Assembly (NCBI RefSeq): GCF_003351405.1
Contig: NZ_CP031240.1
Location: forward strand, 930,001 to 994,000
Direction of reading: 5' to 3'
Origin: Haemophilus haemolyticus
Lineage (GTDB): Bacteria; Pseudomonadota; Gammaproteobacteria; Enterobacterales; Pasteurellaceae
DNA: 64,000 nucleotides
Shown here: piece after piece, positions 1 through 9,441 of the stretch
Layout: each line of letters opens with the position of its first letter
Position numbering within the stretch: position 1 is the first letter of the stretch
The notes under the pieces: model-generated
What the model was told of the DNA's origin: nothing
The model's input: only the letters and a program-made list of their open reading frames with translations
Databases searched by the model: none
Position numbers and translations under genes: made by a program

Positions 1-37
1 TGTGAGAACTGACAACCGCAGCTAATTATTTCCTTGA

Positions 38-502
38 TTACCCCTTAAAGGGGTCAACATGTTCTTTCGTTGATAAATTATCTTGAACCATATCTTCTTT
101 TTCTTGGTTTCTTATATAATCCTCTACTGCTTTTGTATTTAACCCTACTGTGCTTACAAAAAATCCTTTCGCCCAGAAATGCCTATTTCCATATCTATAT
201 TTTAAGTTCGCGTGTCTTTCAAAAATTATTAGCGCTGACTTCCCCTTCAGATAGCCCATAAAACCTGATACTGATATTTTAGGTGGGATTTTTAAGAGCA
301 TATGGATAGGGTCTGGCATTGCATGCGCTTCTATTATCTCCACATTTTTATAGTCACATAACTGCCTCAATATTTGACCTATATCTGCTCTTAACTTTCC
401 ATAAATTGCTTTTCTTCTGTACTTCGGGATAAATACAATGTGATACTTACCGTTCTATTTTGTGTGTGATAGACTTGAATTGTCACTGGTTTTACTTACC
501 AT
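38..502 (-). pseudogene. tnpA: IS200/IS605-family TnpA transposase, inactivated
   Basis: Reading leftward from the ATG at 502-500, the frame encodes a Y1/HUH single-strand transposase of IS200 type: it starts MVSKTSDNSS and later has SGFMGYLKGKSALIIF and YGNRHFWAKGFF. Codon 16 (bases 457-455) is TAG; family members have Trp there (K-W-N), so a single TGG to TAG change would explain it. The metal-binding HUH motif, normally His-Ile-His, reads Asp-Pro-Ile-His-Met, so the first His is Pro. The catalytic-Tyr region is still recognisable (VEDYIRNQEKEDM). The element therefore has two independent lesions and is almost certainly dead. An internal start could still give a 110-residue fragment. The family call is firm; the 3' boundary lies at or beyond the window edge. 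Confidence 0.85.
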
Positions 503-590
503 GATAACTCCTATATGTTGAATTATGGTTGTCAGCCTTGTTCATTATATAGCGAGGATTTTTTCTGTTCATCGCTTAAGCTATTTGGCT

Positions 591-637
591 CCATACGCAT
601 AGCGTATGGTTTTTGTAGCCAGACTTTCGTCTGGCTA
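591..637. repeat. Two adjacent hairpins upstream of the IS200 transposase
   Basis: CCATACGC (591-598) pairs with GCGTATGG (602-609) around an ATA loop. TAGCCAGAC (616-624) pairs with GTCTGGCTA (629-637) around TTTC. IS200 elements carry strong palindromes at the left end that are cut by TnpA and also block read-through transcription into the transposase, so these are probably the left-end structures of the element. Assignment to the element rather than to the rpoH 3' region is inferred from position. Confidence 0.5.
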
Positions 638-641
638 TAAT

Positions 642-668
642 AAAAAAACCTGCTAATCAGCAGGTTTT
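642..668 (-). terminator. Rho-independent terminator of rpoH
   Basis: A 10-bp perfect stem, AAAACCTGCT (645-654) and AGCAGGTTTT (659-668), with a 4-base loop. Read on the minus strand it is followed by a run of T, and it lies 16 bases past the rpoH stop codon. Confidence 0.85.
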
Positions 669-683
669 CTTTTTCTAAATTAT

Positions 684-1529
684 TTAAAAACTCACCGCAC
701 TTTTTAATTTTTTCAGTGCATTGGTTTCTAATTGACGAATACGTTCAGCAGAGACATTATATTTTGCCGCTAAGTCGTGCAATGTAGCTTTGTTATCGTC
801 TAACCAACGAGCTTTGATAATATCTTGACTACGCGCATCTAGGCTTTGTAGCGCTGCACCTAATTGCTCGGTTGCTTGGCTTTCAAAGTTTTCATTTTCC
901 AGCTCTGCAGCGAAATTAGAACTTTTATCTTCCAAATAAAGGGCTGGAGAATAGGTCTCTGTTTCAGCATCATCAGTAGGTAAATCAAAACCTACATCTG
1001 CGCCGCTCATACGTGATTCCATTTCGATCACATCTTCTTTGGATACGCCTAACTCGTTTGCCACAATATCCACTTCGTTTTCATTGAACCAACCTAAACG
1101 CTGTTTAGTTTTTCGTAGGTTGAAAAATAATTTACGTTGAGCCTTCGTGGTTGCGACTTTTACGATACGCCAGTTACGAAGAACATATTCGTGGATCTCT
1201 GCTTTAATCCAATGCACGGCGAATGACACCAAACGTACACCAACTTCAGGGTTAAAACGTTTGACAGCTTTCATTAAGCCGATATTGCCTTCTTGGATTA
1301 AGTCAGCTTGTGGCAGACCATAGCCAGAATAGCCACGCGCAACATGGATCACGAAACGAAGATGCGACAAAATGAGTTTTTTCGCAGCATCTAAATCCTC
1401 GTGATAATACAAACGTTCTGCCAATTCCTTTTCTTCCTCTGCGGTCAGCATCGGATATTCATTTGCCGCACGAATATAACCTTCGATACTGCCTTGAGGA
1501 ACTAACATCATTTGTGTTTCTTTATCCAT
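684..1529 (-). CDS. rpoH: RNA polymerase heat-shock sigma factor RpoH (sigma-32)
   Basis: A 281-residue group 3 sigma factor that directs core RNA polymerase to heat-shock promoters (chaperones, proteases). The sequence shows region 2 (about 53-125, with [17 protein letters not shown]), the diagnostic RpoH box [10 protein letters not shown] at 131-140, which is specific to sigma-32 and involved in FtsH/DnaK control and core binding, and a region 4.2 helix-turn-helix near 250-278 ([19 protein letters not shown]). Length matches the family. GGGAAA sits just before the ATG. It is monocistronic, with its own terminator at 642-668. Confidence is high because the RpoH box separates it from RpoD and RpoS. 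Confidence 0.97.
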   Translation of the reverse strand: MDKETQMMLVPQGSIEGYIRAANEYPMLTAEEEKELAERLYYHEDLDAAKKLILSHLRFVIHVARGYSGYGLPQADLIQEGNIGLMKAVKRFNPEVGVRLVSFAVHWIKAEIHEYVLRNWRIVKVATTKAQRKLFFNLRKTKQRLGWFNENEVDIVANELGVSKEDVIEMESRMSGADVGFDLPTDDAETETYSPALYLEDKSSNFAAELENENFESQATEQLGAALQSLDARSQDIIKARWLDDNKATLHDLAAKYNVSAERIRQLETNALKKLKSAVSF

Positions 1530-1666
1530 CGTTTCCCTTCTTTATTTTGGCTTTTGCCAATCAATGAACCTAGTTATAGCACAATAAGCTATCTTATTGA
1601 ACCAATTTGTTAATAAGACAGGTTTTATCAATCAAAAGTTCAATTATTCTAAATAATTCTGATTAA

Positions 1667-1978
1667 TTAGCAAAGTGGAATCAGGGTTAAATTAAGATTT
1701 TCATCAATCACTTTAAATAGTAAATCAATATTCGGATGCTTGCCTGGATTCGCTTTAGCATCTTCAACGTGTTCTGCAAACCATTCAACGCCTTGTTGTG
1801 CGGAAGTGCGGTTTAATTTCCCGTTAAATTTTTCAGCCAATGCATTATAAAGGCGAAGCGAACCTAATTTACCTGGTATAGCTGGAATGTTGTGGATAAT
1901 CGTTTCACCATCCATCACATTTAGACCGGTTAAATGCTCGATTGTGGGTAAGGTTTCTAAAATTTCTTTAAAGCTCAT
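1667..1978 (-). CDS. DUF2322-family protein of unknown function
   Basis: A 103-residue soluble protein, MSFKEILETLPTIEHLTGLN at the start, without signal peptide or membrane segment. It resembles the small DUF2322 family found in Pasteurellaceae and other proteobacteria; the assignment is from memory of the sequence pattern. It lies just downstream of murB (25-base gap) on the same strand, so the two may be cotranscribed. AAGGAAATAAACC precedes the ATG. No catalytic motif is evident and no function is proposed. Confidence 0.75.
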   Translation of the reverse strand: MSFKEILETLPTIEHLTGLNVMDGETIIHNIPAIPGKLGSLRLYNALAEKFNGKLNRTSAQQGVEWFAEHVEDAKANPGKHPNIDLLFKVIDENLNLTLIPLC

Positions 1979-2003
1979 GGTTTATTTCCTTAATCTATAT
2001 AAA

Positions 2004-3029
2004 TTATGAGATAGTTTGCTCGCTATTTACTTCGCCAGTTGCACCGATAAATCGTACTTCAGGCTGTAAATATACGCCAAATTTTTCTGCAACAGTTTGG
2101 CGAACATGATGGGCGAGTTTGACCACATCTTGTCCTGTTGCCTTGCTTTTGTTAATTAATACTAATGCTTGTTTTTCATGAACGGCTGCACCGCCAATTT
2201 GAAAACCTTTAAGATTGCATTGTTCAATCAGCCAGCCTGCCGCTAATTTCACTGAACCATCTGCCTGTGGAAAGTGCGGTAGATTTTCGTGATGTTTTTT
2301 GATTTCTTTAAAATGTTCTGAACTGACCACCGGATTTTTAAAGAAACTGCCCGCATTACCAAATTCATTTGGATTAGGTAATTTACTTTGACGGATATGA
2401 CAGACTTCATCAAAAATTTGTTTAGCGGTGACTGTTTTTGGATCGAACTCTACAAGCGAGCCATATTTTAGAATAGGCTGCCAATTTTTTGTGAGTTTTA
2501 ACCCAACCGCTGTCATCACGTAACCTTGTTGATAACGATGTTTGAAAATACTTTCACGATAACCAAATTCACATTGTTCTACGTCGAGTCGGAAGGTTTC
2601 ATTTGTGTTTAAATTAAGCACATCTACATAATCGCATACATCTTTAAATTCCACACCGTATGCACCGATATTTTGAATTGGCGCAGAGCCTGCACAGCCA
2701 GGAATCAGAGCTAGGTTTTCTAATCCATAAATACCATTATTGATAGACCACTCCACCAATTCATGCCAATTTTCACCGCCATTCACATGCAGGTAGTGAA
2801 AATCAGAATCCTGTTGGTGAGTAATGCCCATTAAACGATTTAAAATCACCACGCCATTAAAATCATCTAGAAATAGCATATTACTGCCTTGACCTAGAAA
2901 AAGTGCGGGTAAATTTTCCGCTTTTGAATGAGCCCATGCTTGTTGTAGTTGTTCAATGTTATGTGCTTCGATAATTTCACGAGCATTAGCATGAATATGG
3001 AAAGTGTGAAAAGGCTGTAAATTTTGCAT
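2004..3029 (-). CDS. murB: UDP-N-acetylenolpyruvoylglucosamine reductase MurB
   Basis: Cytosolic FAD enzyme that reduces UDP-GlcNAc-enolpyruvate with NADPH to UDP-MurNAc, the second committed step of peptidoglycan synthesis. Visible features are the FAD-binding loop [11 protein letters not shown] (about 44-53), [17 protein letters not shown] (111-127), the conserved YRES (R159), the catalytic Ser228 in [10 protein letters not shown] and the Glu in QPEVRFIG near the C terminus. At 341 residues with the YRES-containing insert it is a type I (E. coli-like) MurB. It is separated from narQ by about 75 bases. Confidence 0.97.
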   Translation of the reverse strand: MQNLQPFHTFHIHANAREIIEAHNIEQLQQAWAHSKAENLPALFLGQGSNMLFLDDFNGVVILNRLMGITHQQDSDFHYLHVNGGENWHELVEWSINNGIYGLENLALIPGCAGSAPIQNIGAYGVEFKDVCDYVDVLNLNTNETFRLDVEQCEFGYRESIFKHRYQQGYVMTAVGLKLTKNWQPILKYGSLVEFDPKTVTAKQIFDEVCHIRQSKLPNPNEFGNAGSFFKNPVVSSEHFKEIKKHHENLPHFPQADGSVKLAAGWLIEQCNLKGFQIGGAAVHEKQALVLINKSKATGQDVVKLAHHVRQTVAEKFGVYLQPEVRFIGATGEVNSEQTIS

Positions 3030-3104
3030 TTAAAATACCATTGTCGGGTGTATAAAAAATTTATCTTTTATACCAGTTGCTATGAATAATTATATCCACC
3101 GTAA

Positions 3105-4808
3105 TCAACATAATGCGTGTGGAAGAGTGATTTTCACTTGTGTACCGCCTTGTTCGCGACGGATGATGTTAAATTCTGCGTTAAGTTGGCGACTACGTTC
3201 AGTCATAATATTTAACCCATAATGACCTTCAGGCTCTTCAAGGTCTTGAATACCAATACCATTATCTTCAACTAAAATTTCGTATTCGCCTTCTGCATTA
3301 ATTTTGGCGCTAATTTCAATTGCTGTGCCCTGAGAATGTTTGATCGCATTGGTGGTGGCTTCACGTACAATTTGTAGCACATGCACCAGTTGTTGTGGAT
3401 TCAAACTTTGTGATGGCAATTGGCTATTAACGTTCATTTGCATCGTTGTTTGTGAACGTAATGAGTCAATCACTTGTTCTAGCGCAAGCTGTAAATTAGC
3501 TTCTTGTATAGTTAAACGGAAAGTGGCTAAAAGCTCGCGTAATTGTGCATATCCACTCGAAAGAGCCTGTTCAAAATCACGAATAATGACCAAACTTTGT
3601 TCTTTGGATGAATCGCCTTCTTTCTTCAAGTTATGTTTAAGTAATGTAAGCTGGATCTGTAAAAATGATAGCACTTGAGCCAACGAGTCATGCAATTCTC
3701 GCGCGATAATTGACCGCTCTTCCATCAATAAGAGCTGTTCTTGTTGGCGTAAACTTTTTTGGAAATAAAGGGCTCGTGCAAGCATTTGAGCAAGGTTTTG
3801 CATCATTCTCGGATCGGGACAAGGTAATCCTGCTTGCCAAGAGAGTGCACCGAATTCTTCGTTATCGACAGAAAGTGTCTCAGTTTGCAAAGAGCAGTCT
3901 AAATCTTGAGTGCCAAAAGCAATATCCCAATGCTCTGCACCCATAACTTCAACTTTGATATATTTCAAATTCTCGCTGACCAGAATGTGATCAAGCACTT
4001 GGCTTAATACTTTATCGTTGAGCGTATTGGCATTAAGAATTTGAGAACTTTGATAAAGCGTAGTCAAAGAGCGGTTAGTTTGGCGTAACTTTTGTGTTTT
4101 TTCGTTTACTGTTTCTTCCAAACGTGAATAAAGCTGACCAAGCTCCGTGGACATTTGTGTAAAAATACGCGCCAATGTACCGAGCTCATTTTGTTTCGTT
4201 GTATCAAGCGGAATATGATTGAATTGACGCATTTGCACTTGCATACTGGCTTTCGTCATTAAGTGCAATGGTTTTACGACTTCCCGCTGTGTGTACCAAA
4301 TCACATAAGACACCATGAGTAAAATTAACCACATCGCGAAAAATAGCACCGATACGCCCAAAATCCATTTTTGTTCACTGAAACGTTGTAGCTCAAACAC
4401 AAAATAATCAACATCCGCCACGTAGTCAGTGAGCTGATTACTATAGTTTTTTACATCGTGTTGACGGGCATATTTTTCCATGTTTGTCCAACGTTGCAAA
4501 ATGTTTTGATAGGAATGTTTTAATACATTCGGTGTGAAAAATTGATTTTGGACTTCCAATAAAGCAGATGAATGAAGACTTATATGATAACGACGTAAGT
4601 TCGTTTCCACACTTTCTGGTTGTTCTTGCATTTCATAGAGCAGGCGATAACTTTGCATCCGCAAAGAACCTGAAATATTAATGGCTTCTGCGTCATATTT
4701 ATTACTGCTCATAATTGCCAAACTTAGTGAGCTAATTACGCCAGCAACGATGAGAATGATGAATAAATATTTAGCAATACGAGTGGAAACTGAACGTTTA
4801 GTATGCAC
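3105..4808 (-). CDS. narQ: Nitrate/nitrite sensor histidine kinase NarQ
   Basis: Inner-membrane two-component sensor that responds to periplasmic nitrate/nitrite and phosphorylates NarP-type regulators. It has an N-terminal transmembrane helix (about 13-33), a periplasmic P-box-like stretch SGSLRMQSYRLLYEMQ (about 45-60) that binds the ligand, a second helix (about 148-170), a HAMP/coiled-coil linker, the HisKA_3 H-box IARELHDSLAQ (His near 372), and an HATPase with VREATTNAIKHSQ, DNGIGI and GHYGLNIM. The start is GTG at 4808-4806, with GGAG at good spacing upstream. Length (567) matches H. influenzae NarQ. No response regulator gene is adjacent, which is usual in this genus. Confidence 0.95.
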   Translation of the reverse strand: MHTKRSVSTRIAKYLFIILIVAGVISSLSLAIMSSNKYDAEAINISGSLRMQSYRLLYEMQEQPESVETNLRRYHISLHSSALLEVQNQFFTPNVLKHSYQNILQRWTNMEKYARQHDVKNYSNQLTDYVADVDYFVFELQRFSEQKWILGVSVLFFAMWLILLMVSYVIWYTQREVVKPLHLMTKASMQVQMRQFNHIPLDTTKQNELGTLARIFTQMSTELGQLYSRLEETVNEKTQKLRQTNRSLTTLYQSSQILNANTLNDKVLSQVLDHILVSENLKYIKVEVMGAEHWDIAFGTQDLDCSLQTETLSVDNEEFGALSWQAGLPCPDPRMMQNLAQMLARALYFQKSLRQQEQLLLMEERSIIARELHDSLAQVLSFLQIQLTLLKHNLKKEGDSSKEQSLVIIRDFEQALSSGYAQLRELLATFRLTIQEANLQLALEQVIDSLRSQTTMQMNVNSQLPSQSLNPQQLVHVLQIVREATTNAIKHSQGTAIEISAKINAEGEYEILVEDNGIGIQDLEEPEGHYGLNIMTERSRQLNAEFNIIRREQGGTQVKITLPHALC

Positions 4809-4849
4809 AGGAAACTCCAGTGGAAATTTAGAAAAGTGCGGTGAATTTT

Positions 4850-5449
4850 TTATTTCTTTTTAAATTTAGCCCAAACTTTATCTTCTTGACCGCGCCATAA
4901 ACGTTGAACGTTATCGTGATGACGATAAATTAATAGGCAACACACCAGTGCAACGGGAAAAGTAAATTCAGGTTTAAACCACCATACATAAAAAGGCACG
5001 AGTAAAGCAGAGATAACCGCACTTAATGAAGAATAGCCGCTGATAAGAAAAACGAAGACCCAAGTGCCTAATGTAGAACCAGCTACAGCCCAAGAAATTG
5101 GTGCAATCGCACCGAAAGCGGTTGCGACGCCTTTGCCACCTTTGAATTGGAAGAAAATGGGGAAAATGTGTCCCAAGCAAGCACCTAGTGCGACCATGCC
5201 TAATTCAAATTGTGTGAGACCTAAATAGTAACCAACCCATACTGGTGTCATGCCTTTTAAAATATCAATAATCAGTACGGCGAGAGCAGACCAACGACCA
5301 CCGATACGAATCACATTTGTTGCCCCTGGATTGTGTGAGCCATTTTGACGAGGATCAGGCAAGCCTGCAACGCGACAAATTAGAATAGCACTGGAAATAG
5401 AGCCTAAAAGATAGGCACAAAGCATATAAAAAAGGGCGAAAAGGCTCAT
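4850..5449 (-). CDS. plsY: Glycerol-3-phosphate acyltransferase PlsY
   Basis: Multi-pass inner-membrane enzyme that transfers an acyl group from acyl-phosphate to glycerol-3-phosphate, the first step of phospholipid synthesis. The family signatures are present: LLGSISSAI near the N terminus, [11 protein letters not shown], and [12 protein letters not shown] (acyl-phosphate loop). About five hydrophobic segments are visible. I start it at ATG 5449, giving 199 residues; the in-frame upstream start would add MLEYK, but GGAG lies 7 bases before the chosen ATG. It is divergent from folB with about 80 bases between them. Confidence 0.95.
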   Translation of the reverse strand: MSLFALFYMLCAYLLGSISSAILICRVAGLPDPRQNGSHNPGATNVIRIGGRWSALAVLIIDILKGMTPVWVGYYLGLTQFELGMVALGACLGHIFPIFFQFKGGKGVATAFGAIAPISWAVAGSTLGTWVFVFLISGYSSLSAVISALLVPFYVWWFKPEFTFPVALVCCLLIYRHHDNVQRLWRGQEDKVWAKFKKK

Positions 5450-5531
5450 TTTGTACTCCAGCAAGAAAAATTATTCGTTATTCTACCCAAAGTTGATAGC
5501 ATACGCCTACAATAATTTTAGAGGAAATTTT

Positions 5532-5888
5532 ATGGATCGTGTTTTTATTGAAGAATTGACTGTTTTTGCTCAAATTGGCGTATATGATTGGGAACAGCAA
5601 ATTAAGCAAAAACTTGTGTTTGATTTGGAAATGGCTTGGGATTCTAAACAAGCGGCGGAAACGGATGATGTTGCATATTGTTTGAATTATGCTGAAGTGA
5701 GCCAAGTGATAATTGATTATGTGGAAAGTAAACCTTTCTTGTTGATTGAGCGAGTGGCTTATGAAGTGGCGGATTTGCTTGAGTCGCGTTATCAACTTCA
5801 AGGATTAAAAATTAAACTGAGTAAACCGAAAGCTGTTGCGCAAGCTCGAAATGTTGGCGTATTGATTGTACGTGGATGTTTAAAATAA
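5532..5888 (+). CDS. folB: Dihydroneopterin aldolase FolB
   Basis: Cytosolic enzyme of folate synthesis that cleaves 7,8-dihydroneopterin to 6-hydroxymethyl-dihydropterin and glycolaldehyde. The protein (118 residues) begins MDRVFIEELTVFAQIGVYDWE, carrying the conserved Glu and Gly-Val-Tyr of the active site. It has LNYAEVSQVI and the catalytic Lys in KIKLSKPKAV. The open frame extends upstream, but GAGGAAATTTT before the ATG at 5532 and the family length fix this start. Monocistronic and divergent from plsY. Confidence 0.95.
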   Translation: MDRVFIEELTVFAQIGVYDWEQQIKQKLVFDLEMAWDSKQAAETDDVAYCLNYAEVSQVIIDYVESKPFLLIERVAYEVADLLESRYQLQGLKIKLSKPKAVAQARNVGVLIVRGCLK

Positions 5889-5975
5889 TGTGAAATTTTC
5901 GTAAAAACTTGTCGGCCTTTTAAACGAAATTGACTAAAATACTCATGAGTTTTTACTGCAATAAAGGAGATTGCA

Positions 5976-6536
5976 ATGAATATGAAAACCTTATTAGCAC
6001 TAGCGGTTAGTGCGGTATGTTCAGTTGGTGTGGCGCAAGCACATGATCACAATATGGCACCAAAAGGTGTTTCTATTGAAGTGAAAGTGCAACAACTTGA
6101 TCCAGTAAATGGTAACAAAGATGTGGGTACAGTGACTATTACTGAATCTAACTATGGTCTTGTGTTTACCCCTAATTTACAAGGATTAAGTGAAGGCTTA
6201 CATGGATTCCACATCCATGAAAATCCAAGCTGTGAGCCAAAAGAAAAAGAGGGTAAATTGACAGCAGGTTTAGGCGCTGGTGGTCACTGGGATCCTAAAG
6301 GTGCAAAACAACACGGTTACCCATGGCAAGATGACGCACACTTAGGTGATTTACCGGCATTAACTGTATTACATGATGGCACAGCAACAAACCCTGTTTT
6401 AGCACCACGTCTTAAACATTTAGATGATGTTCGCGGTCACTCTATTATGATCCACGCTGGTGGTGATAATCACTCCGATCATCCAGCTCCACTTGGCGGT
6501 GGCGGCCCACGTATGGCATGTGGCGTGATTAAATAA
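5976..6536 (+). CDS. sodC: Periplasmic Cu,Zn superoxide dismutase SodC
   Basis: Dismutates superoxide in the periplasm. It has a signal peptide (residues 1-22, cut after AQA) and then a short metal-binding-like HDHNM stretch. All ligands are present: Cu ligands H79 and H81 ([10 protein letters not shown]), bridging H104 (GGHWDP), Zn ligands H113, H122 and D125 (DDAHLGDLP), and Cu ligand H160 (MIHAGGDN); C86 and C182 can form the structural disulfide. AAAGGAG precedes the ATG. From memory, some capsulate H. influenzae carry a sodC allele with a mutated Cu ligand, and many H. influenzae lack the gene, whereas H. parainfluenzae and H. haemolyticus carry active versions. This copy looks functional. 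It ends in an inverted uptake-signal terminator. Confidence 0.97.
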   Translation: MNMKTLLALAVSAVCSVGVAQAHDHNMAPKGVSIEVKVQQLDPVNGNKDVGTVTITESNYGLVFTPNLQGLSEGLHGFHIHENPSCEPKEKEGKLTAGLGAGGHWDPKGAKQHGYPWQDDAHLGDLPALTVLHDGTATNPVLAPRLKHLDDVRGHSIMIHAGGDNHSDHPAPLGGGGPRMACGVIK

Positions 6537-6556
6537 GTCGATTTCTAAATATAAAA

Positions 6557-6582
6557 AAGTGCGGTCAATTTTGACCGCACTT
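6557..6582 (+). terminator. Inverted uptake-signal pair acting as sodC terminator
   Basis: AAGTGCGGT (6557-6565) and ACCGCACTT (6574-6582) form a strong hairpin, flanked by A-rich and T-rich sequence, 20 bases after the sodC stop. Paired inverted Haemophilus uptake signals at gene ends are known to double as intrinsic terminators. Confidence 0.85.
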
Positions 6583-6687
6583 TGTGTTTAAACGCAATGC
6601 AACATCATATCTAGCCATTAGCAGTGGCTTGGAACATAGCTAAAGTAGTAATATATTTAATAATGACTCTACGTATCGGGAGGAGTA

Positions 6688-6909
6688 TTGAAAACTAAGT
6701 TATTACTTCAGTATCTTATATTTTGGGTGATTATATTTATTATTTGTTTTACATTTTTTACGTTAGTGTTTAGTTTATTTGAGCTGCTTCTAAAGCTTGA
6801 TAGTTATTCTTTTTCTGATTTTAAGAAAATGGCATCTTTTTGGTTAAATGGCTCTGCTGCAATGGCGACTTTAGTTTTGATAATTGAAGTTAGAAATAAG
6901 CGATGGTAA
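6688..6909 (+). CDS. Small putative membrane protein, unrecognised
   Basis: A 73-residue ORF starting at TTG (6688) with a good ribosome site GGGAGGAG at 6679-6686, though rather close. Two hydrophobic segments are visible: roughly residues 7-33 (very rich in Ile/Phe/Leu) and 51-66 (MASFWLNGSAAMATLVLII). The end, EVRNKRW, is basic, suggesting a small two-pass inner-membrane protein. I do not recognise a family. It stands alone between the sodC and fadR terminators. It could be a truncated remnant of a longer phage or plasmid-type membrane protein, because the ORF stops right after the second helix. Existence as a gene is moderately likely. Confidence 0.45.
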   Translation: MKTKLLLQYLIFWVIIFIICFTFFTLVFSLFELLLKLDSYSFSDFKKMASFWLNGSAAMATLVLIIEVRNKRW

Positions 6910-6996
6910 TCTCGAAAATATTTAAACAAGTACGCATTTAAAAATATTGGGTAGCTGGATATTTGAGTAGAATGTAATTTTAAATGTTCAGATATA

Positions 6997-7022
6997 AAGT
7001 GCGGTTAAAATCCACCGCACTT
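6997..7022 (-). terminator. Inverted uptake-signal pair acting as fadR terminator
   Basis: AAGTGCGGT (6997-7005) faces ACCGCACTT (7014-7022), making a hairpin 12 bases past the fadR stop. It can also close the small ORF on the other strand. Confidence 0.8.
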
Positions 7023-7034
7023 TTGATGTTGAAA

Positions 7035-7760
7035 TTAATCCGAAAGGTTCTGCGGCAATCGCTCTAGAATAGCTTTCCAATAAGTTGAAGAACGTAAATT
7101 GTGTTTACGAATACAATCCACCACCGCATCAGCATTTCCCGCAAGGCAAATTTGTTGCATTTCTAAATAGAAGGTTTTTGTAAGTTCTCGGTGTTTTTCT
7201 TCTTTAAAAAATAAAAAACCAATTCGTTGGTAAACACCTTTCAAACTATTAAAAATTAAACGATAAAAGGGTTTGTTAGCCACTACGGTAAATTGACGAA
7301 ATAATTTGTAATCAAATTCTGTGTAATCTTGCGCCGTATTTTGTAATTGCTCTAATTCAGCAAAAAGTGCGGCAGATTGTTGAGGAGAATTTTTTACTGC
7401 CTCATAAATATAAGATTCAGACATTTTACTGCGTAAAGACAACATATTGTCAATAATCAAGGGTGCAGACTGCATATCTAAACCGATTAGCGTTTCAATA
7501 ATATTCGGCCCTGCAGTGTCCCAAATATTATTTACTTTTGTGGGTTTACCGTGCTGAATCGTCAACCAACCATCACGCGCCAAACGTTGTAAAACTTCAC
7601 GTAAAGTCGTACGCGTTACACCAATCTTATCAGCCAAATCACGCTCTGAGGGTAAATTACTGCCCGCGGGGAAAACATCTTGCCAAATGCTTTTCACTAT
7701 ATATTCTTCAGCTAAAGCGGCGGGGCTTTGAGCTTTCAAAATGTCATTATCATGTTGCAT
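7035..7760 (-). CDS. fadR: Fatty-acid metabolism regulator FadR
   Basis: GntR-family repressor/activator that binds DNA in the absence of long-chain acyl-CoA; in enterobacteria it represses beta-oxidation and activates fabA/fabB. Residues about 10-75 form the winged helix and closely match E. coli FadR: GVTRTTLREVLQRLARDGWL, then IQHGKPTKVNNIWDTAG. The C-terminal acyl-CoA-binding helical domain is more divergent. Length 241 fits. It is divergent from nhaB, as in E. coli, so the 127-base intergenic stretch holds both promoters. Its regulon in Haemophilus is not visible here. Confidence 0.95.
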   Translation of the reverse strand: MQHDNDILKAQSPAALAEEYIVKSIWQDVFPAGSNLPSERDLADKIGVTRTTLREVLQRLARDGWLTIQHGKPTKVNNIWDTAGPNIIETLIGLDMQSAPLIIDNMLSLRSKMSESYIYEAVKNSPQQSAALFAELEQLQNTAQDYTEFDYKLFRQFTVVANKPFYRLIFNSLKGVYQRIGFLFFKEEKHRELTKTFYLEMQQICLAGNADAVVDCIRKHNLRSSTYWKAILERLPQNLSD

Positions 7761-7887
7761 ATATTAAAAAAATCAGATAAAAATCAAAAAAAATGCAATT
7801 TTATAAAAAAATCACTCACTTTTTATTATCCTTTAAAGGGGGATATATTACAATGTTAGCGGCAATAAAAAAATAATGGAGTGCTCT

Positions 7888-9432
7888 ATGACAAACACAC
7901 AAGCCTTTATGAAAAACTTTCTTGGAGCGAGCCCAGATTGGTACAAGCTCGCCATTGTCGTTTTTCTCATTGTTAATCCAATTATTTTCTTTTTTATCAG
8001 TCCCTTTCTTGCGGGTTGGTTGCTCGTTGCTGAATTCATTTTTACGTTAGCAATGGCATTAAAATGCTATCCGTTACAACCTGGTGGCTTATTAGCAATT
8101 GAAGCTATTATTATAGGGATGACTAATGTAGAACACGTAAAAACGGAAATTATGGCAAACTTTGAAGTCGTATTGCTATTAATGTTCATGGTGGCAGGGA
8201 TTTTCTTCATGAAACAACTGCTTCTTTACGTGTTCACGAAACTACTTGTCAAAATTCGTTCAAAAATCGCACTTTCTTTAGCTTTCTGTTTTAGCGCAGC
8301 CTTCTTATCAGCCTTCCTTGATGCATTAACGGTTGTTGCCGTAATTATCAGCGTAGCAATGGGATTCTATGGTGTTTACCACAAAGTCGCATCAGGTAAT
8401 AATTTAATTGATGTCGTTGATATTGCTGATGATGGAAAAATTGCAACACAACACCACGAAACCTTAGAAAAATTCCGTTCATTCTTACGTAGTTTGATGA
8501 TGCATGCTGGAGTCGGAACCGCACTTGGTGGCGTAATGACAATGGTAGGTGAACCACAAAACTTAATCATTGCCGAACAAGCCAAATGGAACTTCATCGA
8601 ATTTTTCTTCCGCATGGCGCCAGTTACTGTTCCAGTATTTATCTGCGGATTACTCACTTGCTTCTTAGTCGAAAAATTCAAATTATTCGGTTATGGTGAA
8701 AAATTACCTGAAGACGTATGGAAAATCTTGTCAGATTTAGACCGCACTAATTCAGAGAAAATGTCTAAACAAGACAAAATCAAATTAGGCGTCCAAGCGT
8801 TAATCGCGATTTGGTTAATTCTTGGATTGGCATTCCATCTTGCAGCGGTAGGCTTAATTGGTTTAAGTATCATCATTTTTGCAACTGCATTCACAGGTGT
8901 GACTGACGAGCACACTATCGGTAAAGCATTCCAAGAATCCTTGCCTTTCACTGCATTGCTCGTGGTATTCTTCTCTGTAGTTGCCGTAATTATTGATCAA
9001 AAACTTTTTGCACCAATTATTCACTTCGTTCTTTCTTCAGAAGAAAATATACAGCTTGTCTTATTCTATGTATTTAACGGCTTGCTTTCTTCTATATCTG
9101 ATAATGTATTCGTCGCAACGGTTTACATCAATGAAGCCAAAGCAGCATTAACGAATGGCGTAATTGCTCCGCACCAATTTGAATTGCTCTCTGTTGCAAT
9201 CAATACAGGGACAAACTTGCCGTCAGTAGCAACACCAAATGGACAAGCTGCATTCTTGTTCTTATTGACTTCATCGCTAGCGCCATTAATTCGCCTTTCT
9301 TACGGAAGAATGGTTTATATGGCTTTACCTTACACGATTGTACTTTCACTCATTGGTTTACTAGCTATTGAATTTATCTTGCCAGCCACGACTATTTGGC
9401 TAGCAAGTTTAGGCTTAATTTTGCCAATCTAA
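7888..9432 (+). CDS. nhaB: Na+/H+ antiporter NhaB
   Basis: Inner-membrane sodium/proton antiporter of about 12 membrane segments that exports Na+. The 514-residue protein begins [20 protein letters not shown]. Conserved stretches include [36 protein letters not shown] and [17 protein letters not shown], all typical of NhaB. I use ATG 7888, with GGAG six bases upstream, instead of the in-frame ATG at 7876. It is followed nine bases later by dsbB, so they form an operon, an arrangement I recall from H. influenzae. Confidence 0.96.
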   Translation: MTNTQAFMKNFLGASPDWYKLAIVVFLIVNPIIFFFISPFLAGWLLVAEFIFTLAMALKCYPLQPGGLLAIEAIIIGMTNVEHVKTEIMANFEVVLLLMFMVAGIFFMKQLLLYVFTKLLVKIRSKIALSLAFCFSAAFLSAFLDALTVVAVIISVAMGFYGVYHKVASGNNLIDVVDIADDGKIATQHHETLEKFRSFLRSLMMHAGVGTALGGVMTMVGEPQNLIIAEQAKWNFIEFFFRMAPVTVPVFICGLLTCFLVEKFKLFGYGEKLPEDVWKILSDLDRTNSEKMSKQDKIKLGVQALIAIWLILGLAFHLAAVGLIGLSIIIFATAFTGVTDEHTIGKAFQESLPFTALLVVFFSVVAVIIDQKLFAPIIHFVLSSEENIQLVLFYVFNGLLSSISDNVFVATVYINEAKAALTNGVIAPHQFELLSVAINTGTNLPSVATPNGQAAFLFLLTSSLAPLIRLSYGRMVYMALPYTIVLSLIGLLAIEFILPATTIWLASLGLILPI

Positions 9433-9441
9433 GGAGAAGAA

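Noticed and set aside
3340..3678. A 112-codon plus-strand ORF inside narQ, and one at 3710.
   Set aside because: They are antisense to conserved kinase motifs of NarQ; Cys/Ser-rich composition typical of shadow frames.
7876..7887. Earlier ATG for nhaB adding four residues.
   Set aside because: No ribosome site at the right spacing, whereas GGAG fits ATG 7888 and the family N terminus.
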